NCBI GenBank assembly: GCA_001931905.2
Contig: MSJI02000174.1
Location: 1-64,000, forward strand
Source: Cladosporium sp. IMV 00045
Lineage: Eukaryota; Ascomycota; Dothideomycetes; Cladosporiales; Cladosporiaceae
DNA length: 64,000 nt
Direction: 5' to 3'
Shown: positions 20,155-31,269 of the stretch, in pieces
Layout of the letters: each line of letters opens with the position of its first letter
Numbering within the stretch: position 1 is the first letter of the stretch
Program-made: the position numbers and the translations under genes
The notes under the pieces: generated by a model
The model's database searches: none
What the model was told of the DNA's origin: nothing
Seen by the model: the letters and a program-made list of their open reading frames with translations, nothing else

Positions 20155-20511
20155 CAGCGACAGGAGGAGGAAACGCAGCAGAGTAGCAGGGACTTCAGTC
20201 GGGATTACACATCGTGAGCGAAACAAAGAAGCATGAGTCAAGAAGTTGAGTCAAGAAGTCAAGTCAAGATCGAAGTCTAATACAAGCAAATGAAGAATAA
20301 CTCCATCTAGAGAAGAAGATTAAGAATGGAAAAAAGGTAAAAGAAATAATCCGTAACGAGAGTGGGTATCAGGCATGCCATGTGCCATGCCGTAAAAGAA
20401 ATCATTTTCCTTTCGTGAGCCATGCAATAACCCCCAAAGGAAAGAAAATTAGGAATTCGTCAATCTAAAATCCTGATGTCTTCGATTACAACCGTAGCAT
20501 TGCTTCACTTC
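20155..20511. other. Convergent intergenic region
   Basis: Short A/G-rich interval between the relic and the 3' end of the secreted-protein gene. The plus strand is purine-rich (AAGAAGATTAAGAATGG). No gene seen. Confidence 0.4.
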
Positions 20512-21872
20512 TTACAAGAGAAGAGCAGCGCCGAGAACACCCATGGCGCCAACGACGGAGCCAGCCATGGCGGTGGGCATGGCGGCGGCGCCCTCAGAAG
20601 CGCCGCTGGCGGAAGCAGAGTCGCCGGTTGAGGAAGCGTCCTGGGTGGCGGCGGCGACGCGAATGCCGTAGTCGGTCGTGGTTTGCACACCGGTGCTGGA
20701 GCCGGTTGTGATGGTGGTGGTGACGACGGAAGAAGCGGTAGTCTCAGCCGAGCAGCCACTCCATGTAGTCCAGGGAGCGTCAGAGCCCCAGGGACCGCTG
20801 GTCCAGCCAGACCAAGTGCTGGGAGGGCAAGCGCTGCCGCCCCACCAGCTGGTCCAGGGACCTTCGGTCCATGCGCCGGAGGACTTGTCGCTCCATGGGC
20901 CCCAACCGTTACCTGGGCCGCCTTGGCCGAAGGGACCAACACCGTTGCCGCCGTGCCAGCCGCCAGGGCCACGGCCGTCAGAGTTGTTGCCATTGGGGCC
21001 CCAGCCGCCGAAGGGGCCGGGTGCGCCGGTAGTCTGAGTTTGCCAGCTGCTGACAGCAGAAGCCCAGGCAGAGTTGGAAGTCCAGGCTGAGGGCCAGGCG
21101 GAGCCTCCTGTGAGGTTTGTTAGCAAGTGTCAAGAATGAACATTCCCACGTGCTTCGCGAGCAAGGCAGCAAGCAGTGACAGAAAGATCGAAGACCGCAT
21201 GACCGCAATGGACAAGGTGGCAAGTAGAGTTCAAGAGAAAACCACACTGGAGAACCGACCTGGACCGCCAAAGGGAAAAGCACCACCACCGAGAGCAGTA
21301 ACAGGTACGCCATTCGCGCTCGCCCAAGACGTCCAGTCTGATTTCGCAGCAGAAGACCAAGAACTCCATGCGGCGGAATCGGTCACAGTAGGAGTGGGAT
21401 GCGCGCTCGTCCAGCTTTGCCATTGCAATGATTTGGAGGTCCAATCGCCCTGTTTTCCACCCCGTGGACCGCCGAGGGAACCGGAGAATGGGAGAGGCTT
21501 ACCACTTGTAGCGCTGAAAGTTGCTTGCGGGGATGCAGTCGGGGTCTGGCCGGCGTTGACGCAAGCCTGAGCGATCACTTGGTAGACGGCTTCCTTGTCG
21601 GAGTCGTCGCAGTCGGAGTCGGCGACGCGGCTGTTCAAGTCGTTGAGAGCATCGCCAGTGCAGAAGGAAGACCAGTCATTGTTGCCGTCTTTGCTCATGT
21701 CGCCCCAGATGTCGGAGACGCATGAGGGAGCGCCAGACCAGGCACCGCCGCCGTTGCCACCAGGGCCACGGTTTGAGTCGTCGCCATTGGGACCGCCGTG
21801 GTTGCCACCACCGAATTGAGGAGAGGCGGCGGCGAGTGCCAGAAGGGAAGAGGCGGCGATTGCGTGCTTCAT
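20512..21872 (-). CDS. Secreted Gly/Ser/Trp-rich protein, probably GPI-anchored (2 exons, 402 aa)
   Basis: Exon 1 (21872..21260) starts MKHAIAASSLLALAAASPQF, a clear signal peptide. A 152-nt intron (GTCGGT...CTCACAG) joins in phase to exon 2 (21107..20512). After the signal comes a Gly/Asn-rich spacer, then a small Cys domain (PSCVSDIW ... SSFCTGDAL ... DSDCDDSD ... AQACVNAG; four Cys, about 60 residues) whose spacing recalls half a CFEM domain but lacks eight Cys. Trp/Ser repeats follow (SLQWQSW, PWTSWWGG). The C-terminus is Ser/Thr-rich and ends AAAMPTAMAGSVVGAMGVLG plus hydrophobic residues, a GPI-attachment pattern. A second possible donor (GTAAGC near 21497) could give a shorter form. 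Likely at the cell wall or plasma membrane; role unknown. Confidence 0.85.
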
Positions 21873-22673
21873 TGTGAGAATGGTCTTGGGGGAGAGATGG
21901 TGAAGTGAAAGATGTGCCACCAGGGTTGAATGGTATGCAAGACGGAAGTGATTGATGGATGTGCTACCGGGATGGAGAAGCAAGAGCAAGAGATGGGTGA
22001 GGGATAAGAGGAAGTCAAGGACGAAGACAGCGGAAGAGAGACAACTGATATAAGTGAAGGAAATGCAAGAGGTTGACAGGCGCGCCTACCGTACCGCGAT
22101 GCACGAAGGGTGCAGGTAGCGTCAGCTCCGGAGTATGCAGGTATGCAGGTCGGAGAATACGCGCGGCTGGGATGTTGAGGGAGACGTCATGTGCTGAGGA
22201 GGATTTTTGGGAGAGGAGAGCCTTCAAGGATACCTACCTTACCTACCGAAAGGGTTTCGGCAGACGGGTGGATGAGTGAGATCAGACAGAGAAAGTCCGC
22301 GGCGGTAAGGCGGAGAGGCGGAGAGAGGACTGACCAGAAGGCAGACATGGGCGGCCATGCGATTGACGAATGCAGTCTGCCTTTCGGCCACATCCGTCCA
22401 CCGCGCGGGTAAGCAAGTCATTTGCTGTGCTTGGCTGGGATGATGAGTGATGTAGATTGGGCGAGGCTGGCGTGGCTGGGCGGAGAGAGACACAGCAGAA
22501 ACAGCAAGGAAGAGAGGTAAGACAGCACGAGGGTTTGCGTGGCCGGGGCGCAGGTACGGCGAATGGAAGTCTTTCTCTGACTGCAGGCCGAATGCGCGTG
22601 GTGAATGGCCAAAAATGGCAACAGCAATAAGATGACGATGATGTTGGTTGGATGATGTTGGAGAGGCGGAAGT

Positions 22674-22698
22674 GGGTGGTGGTGGTGGTGGTGGTGGA
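22674..22698. repeat. GGT trinucleotide microsatellite
   Basis: About eight uninterrupted GGT/GTG units. Confidence 0.95.
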
Positions 22699-23200
22699 AG
22701 TGAGAGATGAGTGATGTGTGATGAGTGTTCGGGGAATTGAGGATGGAGAGCCGACGAGGGTGCGTGATGCGAGGAAAGAAGCATTTGCTTGGCAGTGGGG
22801 AAGAAGCGGAGATACGCCAGTCACGTGATTCTGACTGGTTGTCTGTCGTGGCAGTACTGTTGAAGGCATTATTGCGCATACAGTAGAGAACACCAATGAT
22901 GGCTGTGTGCCTCCATGTCACCACCTCCCTTTCACATAATCACAATACCTATCAATGTAACAGATCAACACCAATCCCCCTCCGCGCCAAGCAAACAGCC
23001 GCGTATGCTCAGCTCGCGCGGCTGTCAGCAAGACGCAGAGAAGAACAGAGCCAGCTGCAAGTAATAATCAGGCTTCGCGAGGCAGATCCAACAACCATCA
23101 CGAACTATACACCCAAACCATATACACAACACACTTCCTCCAACGCCGCGGCGCTTGCGTGGCCAGCCGCGTCTGCTCAGCCCGATGGACTAATCTTCTT

Positions 23201-23226
23201 GCTGTGCTGTGCTGTGCTGTGCTGTG
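23201..23226. repeat. GCTGT pentanucleotide microsatellite
   Basis: Five perfect copies of GCTGT. Confidence 0.95.
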
Positions 23227-25655
23227 TTCGTCCAGCGCATTAGACAAGTGATGTGATGAGTAGGCTGCACGGTATCATGTATGCAACGTTGTATTATGTA
23301 CTCCACAGCCCGATGCTAGGCGAGGCGAGGCAATGCAAGACCTGTCAAAGAGGACATTGACAAAGCAGCTGGGATGTCTCATTGTACTGAATTCAAGCGG
23401 TGTATTTGACACTTCTCCAAGTCGACAGCAGAGCCTCATCCTTCAGGTGCTATTTTTGTAGGCACCATATCATCATTGAAGAAACCAACATGAAAGTACA
23501 GTACTCGCAACATCATCAGTCGACTCTCACATCAGACAGAAACCAACTCCAGCCTCAGCCTTGCCCTTTGCCCTTGATGGTTTGCCCGAAAAGGAAACCC
23601 CGGCGTTCATCGGTGGTCGGTCTCCGAAACATCCGACCACCGACTTTTCCCACTTGCGAGAGACCCTTTCTTTTACGGCTTCGTTCTCCGAGTTGAAGAG
23701 AACTCGATGTCGATTGTGAACATCATCGAAGTATTTGCGGAAAGGCAAGTTGAATCATTGATCGTAAAGTCCGTCATGCATTCTTATCGCTGTCCACTTT
23801 GATGTCTATGTCTCGAATTTCCCGATCATTGCCGACATCAGCATCACCTCCGAACCGAGCTCTTGTTATCTGTCACGAACGATGCATCTTCATCTCGACG
23901 TAAGAGGATGTATAAGGCTCCGCTCTGAAGTTGATGGCCTTTGAACAGCCAATTTTGCGAAGACGGCCTGGAACGGCCTTGCACCACACGGTCTCCGAAA
24001 ACCCATACTCAGCGACCCATCAGCCAATCTTTTCGCGCAGAGAAGCACGCAGCATACGACGCCGTGCAGCCTGCATCAGGCCCTTTCTGGTTCATTTGCT
24101 CCGGAGACTACCCATAAGCCTGCGCTATCTCTTCTTACTGACCATCAAAGCCGCCGCTCTCCGGGCGCTAGACAGCCTGAACTTGGCCACCCGTTCGCCA
24201 CACGCCAAACCCTCCCAAGCAACAATCGAAAGTCCCCAGTGGATGCCATGCTCCTCGACGCCTAGTTTGCTTGCTCCTGTGTCAAGTCGCCAGGAGCCAT
24301 CGGCGTCCGGCAGTCCTATTTTACTCTCGCTTGCGCAAGATAAACGAGCTGGTTGGCGAGCATGGCGACAAGATTACCACACGGCCGAAATGTTCAGCTT
24401 CAAGTCCGCGAGGCCGGCGACGATGGAGCGCGGACTGACCATTACTCAATGGTGCTGGAGCACGAGATTCCGCTTCATGCTGACCGGCGTTTGGGTCCAG
24501 TAGCTGACTTAAGTCCGCGGAGTTGACGACGGCGGCCATTGCCATTCGGCTCCTTGGACGATTTTTCGCGGTAGGGGTTTCTCTAGCAACAGATTGCAGG
24601 AGCGGATGTGCATTCAGCGTGCAGTGGTTGTCTCACTACCGTATGCGCCCGCCCTCATACTCCCTGAATAAACCGCGAAGAAACTGCTGGCTCGCCGAGA
24701 AACCGAGAGCATGGGTTACCTCGATCAAGCAAAGCGATTCAACAGCTTTCGTGCTGATGCTCTGCATGTTCGATTGAGTCTTTGGAGGTTTCAGGTCTTT
24801 TCCTCGCCGGGGTGCTTGTGATAATCGAAGACAGCCGCGTCTAATGAGGATGATGCAGATCGAAGACCTTGGTGCGCCCTGTGGGGTTTGTAGTTTGTAA
24901 TCTTTTGATGTTAGTTTGCGATGAACCTTTTCGTAGAATAGTCGTATCAATGCCTAAGAAGACTGCTGCAGAGTTCGACAGCATGCCTAGTCTCCCGCCT
25001 GGTAGTGGCCACATCCCAGTGACCGCCGGAGATATGTGCCAACGAGGCCTTCCAATGTTCTTCGTCAATCCATGCAGCTTCTACGACTGATTGTGCAAAG
25101 GTAGGCATTCATTCTCACTGCGGGGGCATACCTCGGTGTTTGCTCGGTCACGGTTGGAGGTCTGGAACTTCACTTCGCGCGCTGGGGTTGTTGCGATGAG
25201 AGAGCATGTACGAGAAAGGTGCAAGTAGGAAGCTCTTTTGGGTTGTTGTTGCTTTGATAACACTAAAAACGCCGTTTCTCCATGCCACCACATTCTGATT
25301 TGTTTGGCCCCAATCGAAACCCACGAATAGCGCACAGAAGACCCTCGGTCGTGAGGCGTCTTGCCGTCTCATTCGAGATGACCGAGGACTGTCATTTGGT
25401 GATTGTGATCTGATCTCGCCGCAAAGAAATTTCGAAGTGGTGGTGAATGCTGTTGACTTGGAGCATCATGCGGTATGCTCCATGTGAAGATTGTGATTCC
25501 TTGTTGCGGTCGAGCCAGGAGAGCAGTCACGACCAGAAAGGATTCCATCAGCCAACGCCGAAAACAATCAAGAAAGCCACAGAAGACCATCAAGGAAAAG
25601 CTGCGCTTCTCATTTGGTGATATAGACTATGTAGCGGTCAAGTGCTCCGCACTCT

Positions 25656-26436
25656 TTACTCCAAAACATCGCCGCCCTGACGAGTACGTCCGCAGATCGC
25701 AAAGTCCGGGTTCGGTCCATAGTCCTTCTTCCACTGGTTGCCATGAGCGTCAACGAAACTCTTGTTCGGGCGGAGACGAGGAGTAGAGGCAAGAGCACGA
25801 TCCTCGCTGGAGGCATCCTCGGCGCTAGATGCGGCGCCGCTGGAAGCATCCCCGCCCATCGGCGAATGCCAGCGAAGATGAGACGGGAGGCGAAAGAACT
25901 CGGCGCCGCGGTCGTCGATGTACGACGCGTCACTGTCGGAGAAGGTTGGGGACTCGTGCTCGGACTCGGGATCGTTCAGGTTGCCGACAGCGCGTTTACC
26001 GTAGCCTTGGAAGAGATGGACTCTGTCGTCGGTGTAGGAGCACTGGCTGTCGAAACTGTCATCTGAAGCAGACGCATTCCCGCTTTGGCTGATAGGCTCA
26101 GCGCGACGGCCAACAGGAATGGCGTTGCCCGTGTGTGCTTGCACCAACATGTCGAGCTGCTTGAGTGCCTTGTTGTTGTCTGTTCTGGCCTCGGCAAGGA
26201 GCTGCTCGGCTCTGGCGACGTTCTCGGTCGAGGTTTGGATCAAGCGCTGGACGGAGCGAAGTTGCGAATCGAGAGAAGATGAGTTTGTCGCGTTTGTAGG
26301 CGAGCGGTTGCTGGCCAGAGCGAATAGGAAAGGCCGAAGTTCCTTCGCTTGTAGCGTGTCTTGCAGACATTGCGACTGAGACACGCGAGTGTTGGTGGAG
26401 AACAAGGTAGAAGATGGTGTTGTGGAAGTGATGGTG
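25656..26436 (-). CDS. Coiled-coil protein, 5' exon(s) unresolved
   Basis: The last exon appears to begin after an acceptor (CTAACTTGCAG, branch-like CTAAC) and reads ITSTTPSSTLFSTNTRVSQS to the stop at 25656, about 259 residues. No ATG lies in frame at its 5' end, so a short upstream exon is expected; I could not find it securely (nearest upstream ATG near 26696). Residues 45-90 form a coiled coil (LDSQLRSVQRLIQTSTENVA ... LLAEARTDNNKALKQLDML). The rest is Ser/Asp-rich with two related motifs, SYTDDRVHLFQ and SYIDDRGAEFFRLP, an internal repeat. Unknown family. Confidence 0.6.
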
Positions 26437-27696
26437 CTGCAAGTTAGTGGTGCTAGGCTGCCGTCAATATGTGCTTCTTGCTGGTAGATCAGAACGAAGA
26501 AGACTTGGTCTGGACCGAATCAGGCTCAGAGGTAACGTATGACTCACACACAGCTAGGGAGAGTGAATGATAAGTGCAGTCTTTTGGACAGCTCTATACA
26601 CGACTTTGAGAAATTGACCGATTTCTGACGTTAGCCTGCCTGCTAAACGACAGCGCTGTACAAAGAAAGTTCTCGGCGCGAAGACACTGCGGTCCATGTC
26701 GGAAGGGCTCAGTTATTCAAATTATTCCAGAGGCCCACTTTTCTAGAGCAAGTCCATCTTCAATGTTGGAGCAAAATAGCCTTACCAATGTCCCTGTCTT
26801 TTCTGTATGTGGCAAGTTCCTGTAGCACCTGTACTCAAGAGAATTCCTTTCTAAAACAATCGCATTGCTGGCTGCATTTGTCGCTTGGATGGCGCAAGAT
26901 CTCACGGCACTCCAGGAGCAAACTCTAGAGCAATGTTACACAACATACGACAAAGACTCGCTGAGCTTATGGAGATAAGGCTCATGCAAACTCACAACTT
27001 ACTACGATTGAAAGGAATTGGAAGTAAAGCACAGAGAGCACAGTTCTCGTATTACTGCGCAACAGAAGCCCATGCGAAACACCAAAAAAAAAGCTCAACA
27101 AAGGGAAGACAGTATGACTCGGACACAAATCAACACTTTGTCCATGCAAAAGAAGCAGCTCAATCCAACAATATCAACAGCAAAGAAAAGCCCAGCTCAG
27201 TGCCCATGACCCCATCCTCAAGACGAACAACCAGGGACACCGTTTAGTTGAAGACCTGCGGATCAAAGCGGCAGGCCCAAAAGAGGTGAAGCTCGGAGAT
27301 ATCGACGGCCTGATGTGCGAACGCGGTGGGAGGACTGGCGTCTGGCGAAAATCGATGCTGTCATAAGTGAAGCTGAACATCAATGGCTAGTGTTGGCCAC
27401 GCAGGGGTATCCGGAAAAGTTCAGGACTCTGCTAGAAAGAGCAAGATACAGCGGTAGGCTTTCGTGCGAACAGCTTCGGCCAGGCGGCCTCCTTGCTGCC
27501 GCAGCTTGACGAGGAGAGACTTGGGAGCGAGACGGCGGAGGCCGCGAGTTGCTTCGGTTCAGGACCTCCTCGCAACCTGCGACCTTTGTTCCGCGTCTAT
27601 CCGGGCGGAATGAAGAATTAAATGTCGGTGTGGAGGTGAAAGTGGTTCAGGGCGGTAGCACTGAGCAGTGGTTCGGGTAGCTGTTGGGAGCGTTTG
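26437..27696. other. Intergenic, no supported gene
   Basis: Upstream of the coiled-coil gene, including its missing 5' exon, and 3' flank of the carrier fragment. Overlapping plus frames at 26885-27247 are Lys/Gln-rich and unconvincing. Confidence 0.35.
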
Positions 27697-28401
27697 CTAC
27701 AATGGACTCTTGCCGGTCATCCTCGTGATGCCACTGTCCGCCGCGTATTTAGCGCGTTGGTAGAGGCTGAAAGAGATAGTGCGGACCATAGTGACACGGA
27801 TCATTGGCGGCCAGACACCGCGCCAGAAAGCACGCAGACCCTCCGCCTTGTATGCATCTTTGACGGTGGACGTGAACGTGGTGTCATAGCTTTGCATGCG
27901 GCTCTTTGCAAAGTTCAGTGGGAACGCAGCGAACGTACTAAGGACGCTGGAGCTGGACGCCGGGATCTCCGTACGGATATTGCCTTGAACACCAACACCA
28001 TTGCTGGGGCGGAAGGAAACAATGCTGGATTGGTCCGGCATGGTGTTGGTGTTCAAGGCAATATCCGGAAGATATCTTTTCGCTCCAGGACGCGGAGTTG
28101 GTCCACCATCGTGTTGATGCCCAAGGCTTTCTATGGAGCTGCCTGTGCAGGCGCTCCATGAAGCCGTGGGTAGGCGTAGTCGCCGGCGGAAGGAGAAAGC
28201 AGGAGGCTGATCATACTGAATGGTGCTCAAGGTGAGCTGGTCAGGTGCCAAAGCACGAGACCACGCCGGAGTTTCACGTGCTCGCTGCGTGCGGCGACGA
28301 GGAGGCGGATACGTGGGTGGTAGTGTGACTGATGGTGTAATGCCAACTTGATTGGGCTTGGAGCGCAGGATTGATGGCGATGGATGTGGTTGAATTGCCA
28401 T
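27697..28401 (-). CDS. Mitochondrial carrier C-terminal fragment on a rearranged ORF (234 aa)
   Basis: ATG-initiated ORF. The last 80-85 residues are clearly from a mitochondrial carrier repeat: VLSTFAAFPLNFAKSRMQSY matches the P-x-[DE]-x(2)-[KR] signature with Asn in place of the acid, followed by AEGLRAFWRGVWPPMIRVTM and a final helix. A normal carrier has three such repeats in about 300 aa; here the first 120 residues (Pro/Arg-rich) look unrelated, so two repeats are missing or scrambled. A perfect 28-bp inverted repeat sits at the junction (27974-28001 and 28040-28067). Likely a truncated or rearranged pseudogene; expression of a fusion cannot be excluded. Confidence 0.55.
   Translation of the reverse strand: MAIQPHPSPSILRSKPNQVGITPSVTLPPTYPPPRRRTQRARETPAWSRALAPDQLTLSTIQYDQPPAFSFRRRLRLPTASWSACTGSSIESLGHQHDGGPTPRPGAKRYLPDIALNTNTMPDQSSIVSFRPSNGVGVQGNIRTEIPASSSSVLSTFAAFPLNFAKSRMQSYDTTFTSTVKDAYKAEGLRAFWRGVWPPMIRVTMVRTISFSLYQRAKYAADSGITRMTGKSPL
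27974..28067. repeat. Perfect 28-bp inverted repeat, 38-bp spacer
   Basis: Arm 27974-28001 (CGGATATTGCCTTGAACACC...) is the exact reverse complement of 28040-28067. It lies inside the carrier-fragment ORF at its junction with carrier-like sequence. Confidence 0.95.
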
Positions 28402-28844
28402 GGTGGTGGTGGTGTGTTTTGGTAAGAGAAGAGTCAGTCGAGGAGAATGGAGCTGGATGTCAACGCCAGCAAATGGCAGCAGCGGAACAGCAAACGGGTG
28501 CCAAGTCCCCCGATAGAAGGAGCGAGATGACTGCGGCGGACTATTACTGGCCGTGGGCTTTTGGAGCACGATTACGGATAGTACTTTCGGAGAGATGACG
28601 CCCTTGGGTAGTGCTTAACAGGCTTTCTCATTAATCAGTCTATTGTATCTTGTATTGTCCCCCTCTGCGGCCTTGTAGAGCGCCCAGAATCGAAAGCATT
28701 GACTAAACGCGTCCGTCCTTTCCTCCTTCACCACAGTCTCTAGCTGCTGTGCCCTTTGCTTTCCCTTACAGTCACGACTCCTTCCCTCAACGCTCCCATC
28801 AAGTCCATCTTTCCAAACACAGTGGAATCTTCAACCTTGATCAG
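28402..28844. other. Intergenic upstream of the carrier fragment
   Basis: Promoter side of the carrier-fragment ORF. Plus frames here are shadows or Trp/Glu-rich noise. No other feature. Confidence 0.35.
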
Positions 28845-29556
28845 TCAGCGACGAAGGTTGTTGGTCTTCGAAACGCGTCGTATGGATCTGCTGCGCTTGC
28901 GAGCAGCGCCTGGATCGTCCTCGATCTGGTCGGCAAGAGCGTCCTTTTTGCTGTCTCCATGGAGAGGGTCCACCACATCTTTCCCAACTCTCATGGGGGA
29001 ATCGCCAGCGGAAGACAGGCCGGAGCTTGAGACGCGCCTGGCCGTAACCACCTGGTGAGGGCCAGAGGATGGGCCGATCTCGACGTAAGGGAGGAGAGGC
29101 TGGTCGGGGAAGGAAGAGAGCGAGAGGCGATGATCAACGGCTGCGAAAGAGACGGTACGCTGTCCCTGTGAGTTGTAGGCATTTTTTTGGGAACACGACG
29201 GATGGCTGTCGGGTCTGCTGCTGGGCGAGGATGTCGAGATCTTTCTTCTTCTGCGTCATCTGCTTCTCACGCCCAGCCAAGATTGCTTGCTCGTCGCGGG
29301 TCTTGCACCATAGTCTCTGAGCTTCTTGGTACTGAGAGTCGACAAACTCGCGATCGCGGTCCAAAGACGCCCTCTCTCGCTTGAGGTCCTGCTTCTCTTG
29401 CTCCAACGCCTGCTCACGCTGCTCCAGATTGTCCTGCGCCTTGCTTAGCTTTGCAAGCTGAGCTTTGATCGCCTGTTCCAGCTCTGCGAAGTCGCCACAG
29501 AAACGCTGGAAGACGGCGGTGATGTTGTTGTTCTTGTCGATCTCCATGAAAGCCAT
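28845..29556 (-). pseudogene. Coiled-coil protein gene with a 1-nt frameshift in an A7 run
   Basis: Starts at an ATG (MAFMEIDKNNNITAVFQRF). Residues 15-115 are a long coiled coil (ELEQAIKAQLAKLSKAQDNL; EQEKQDLKRERASLDRDREF). After PSVVFPKK the frame ends early, but removing one A from the A7 run (T7 at 29182-29188 on the plus strand) would keep one frame open to the stop at 28845, where the tail has a basic nuclear-localisation-like end (AARKRSRSIRRVSKTNNLRR). No intron of normal size fits this junction. Either the assembly carries a homopolymer error and the gene is intact (236 aa), or this allele is broken. Function unknown. Confidence 0.6.
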
Positions 29557-30342
29557 GCTTTGAGCCCTTGGCGTCCGATGGTTCTGAGTTGGAGGCGAAG
29601 AGTAGGCGTTTGCGCCAGTTGCGCGCTCTGAATGTGTCGGTGAGGGGAGCTTCGTAATATCGATGACTGAGAACTTTAAGATGGTAGTCTTGTGCGAAAC
29701 GATGCGGAAAAAGTGTGGCAGCCTCGTTTTGACGATTGATATGCTGGAATTGTTATTTCGTCCCAAAGATGTCTTTTGCTGTAATTGATGGTAAAAATTC
29801 TGCTTGGAGCTCTGTCGCAGTTGACAAACGGAGATTAAGATTAGTCCTTATGATTGGAGATACAAGGCCCAAGCTTCCGACTAACGTAAGTGAAGTCACA
29901 TGGAGTTGAAAGTCATATTTTGTGGCCGAGGAAGCTGTCCATCAAGGAGGGCTTCAATACGATTTACAAACCATACCAATCTGCTTGGATCAATTGCGGA
30001 TTGAACATTGTCACATGAGCTGGCTGCGGGCAATAAACCATCATTCGATACCTCTTGGAAACCAGCAGCAAATCAGCATCAATTTGGCGCGCGTGAAGCA
30101 ATTGTGACGAGCTTAAATGCCCGCTATTCATAGCATCGAATACACACTCGGTATCTCTTCCAATTCACCAAGCAGCATTACGACATAGCTGCCGTGAATA
30201 CATCAACACACCACGTTGTCGGTCACCATAGCTCGGGACCCACCGTCGAACATAAAGACAGCAGCGGCGCTGCTCACTCTACACTCTTTCCACGCAACAC
30301 TCACTCCAATTCACCCTGAAATCAACCTCTCCACCGAGCACA
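29557..30342. promoter_or_regulatory. Divergent promoter region
   Basis: About 790 bp between the start codons of the minus-strand coiled-coil gene and the plus-strand PQADMLLGA gene 1. The leader next to the latter is C/A-rich (CTCCACCGAGCACAATGG). No strong motif identified. Confidence 0.4.
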
Positions 30343-31269
30343 ATGGACGATACGATGGAAAACATGCTTCGCAAACGCCGTCGCGACTTATTCGATGACC
30401 CGCTTGTTGGAACTTCCGACCGTCGCCGATTGATGACAGAAGATGAATTGTCGACAGACCGCAGGGGTGGACACCGTGTCAGATTTGACGAACCTGGTGG
30501 ATTCGACGGGTTTGGAATGAATTATGGACCATTTGACGACGATGGCCTCGCTCCGAGGGGTCGTCGTTACAGGGAACTTGACGATGCAATCTTTAATGGT
30601 GGTAGGGGTGGCAGAGCTGGGGGCTTTGATGAAGATCTTTTCGGGTTCCATGACCAGCCTTTCGATTACATGGATACTGGTCGTAGCGCAATGATGGGCG
30701 ACGCTGCCCTGTATGACGAACTGGAAGCTTATCATCGAGGTCCGTTTCCTGCTCCCGCTTACGGAGAGGACATTCTCGCTGGTCTCGACCTGGACCATTC
30801 ACAACGTACGCAACGTCTAGCGATGGATCGCGGTATGGATGTCTTCGCCTCCGGGTCGCGTGGCACTTTTGCCGAAGACCTTTCGCGTATTTGGGATGAC
30901 GACTACATTGACGATGAGGACTACGATGAGGATGCTCCATGGAATCTCATGGAGTCGATTGAATATGAACCCATGGACTCCAGGAACTACGGTGACGACC
31001 CGATGGCAATCTTCCGTTCCGCGGTCAATGACCCTCCCAGGCGGCGAGAACCGTCGCCATCTCTGACATCAGGATATACATTGCCCGCCGGCGCAAATGC
31101 TGATGCAAGCTTCCCAAGGTATCGACGCACGCCAGGCCACAGAATGGGTAACCCTCAAGCAGACATGCTCCTTGGTGCTAGGCCGCTGCGTGGCCGCGAG
31201 GGAACACCAATGCCCGATATGATGGGCCCACCTCCAAGAAGGTACAGGGAGCTTCGCCCAAGGACCTGA
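30343..31269 (+). CDS. PQADMLLGA-module protein 1 (308 aa)
   Basis: Intron-free ORF with ATG in CACAATGGAC. Residues 1-230 are disordered and rich in Asp, Gly, Arg and Met (RRYRELDDAIFNGGRGGRAG), with an acidic run (DDDYIDDEDYDEDAPWN). The last 75 residues hold a module shared with the next gene: PSPSLTSGYTLP, then GHRMGNPQADMLLGARPL and REGTPMP. Only this module is conserved between the two, so the N-terminal parts evolved independently or very fast. No domain recognised; the protein may present the C-terminal motif to a binding partner. Confidence 0.85.
   Translation: MDDTMENMLRKRRRDLFDDPLVGTSDRRRLMTEDELSTDRRGGHRVRFDEPGGFDGFGMNYGPFDDDGLAPRGRRYRELDDAIFNGGRGGRAGGFDEDLFGFHDQPFDYMDTGRSAMMGDAALYDELEAYHRGPFPAPAYGEDILAGLDLDHSQRTQRLAMDRGMDVFASGSRGTFAEDLSRIWDDDYIDDEDYDEDAPWNLMESIEYEPMDSRNYGDDPMAIFRSAVNDPPRRREPSPSLTSGYTLPAGANADASFPRYRRTPGHRMGNPQADMLLGARPLRGREGTPMPDMMGPPPRRYRELRPRT

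Larger units (their letters stand above)
21873..25655. other. Long gene-poor stretch with microsatellites
   Basis: Upstream region of the secreted-protein gene, then about 3 kb without a supported gene. Contains a GGT run (22674-22698) and a GCTGT pentanucleotide run (23201-23226). Minus frames over 22239-22924 overlap each other and are His/Ser/Pro low complexity. Between 23931 and 24780 several frames look protein-like in pieces (LLSRLRKINELVGEHGD; GARTDHYSMVLEHEIPLHAD) without one open frame, so a decayed gene is possible there. I cannot assign it. Confidence 0.35.

Noticed and set aside
20512..21872. A true CFEM domain in the secreted protein
   Set aside because: Only four Cys are present in the relevant region, whereas CFEM has eight with a fixed spacing.
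22239..22924. Three overlapping minus frames of 168-204 codons
   Set aside because: All three frames are open together and are rich in His, Ser, Pro and Thr; the signal is compositional, driven by the GGT repeat.
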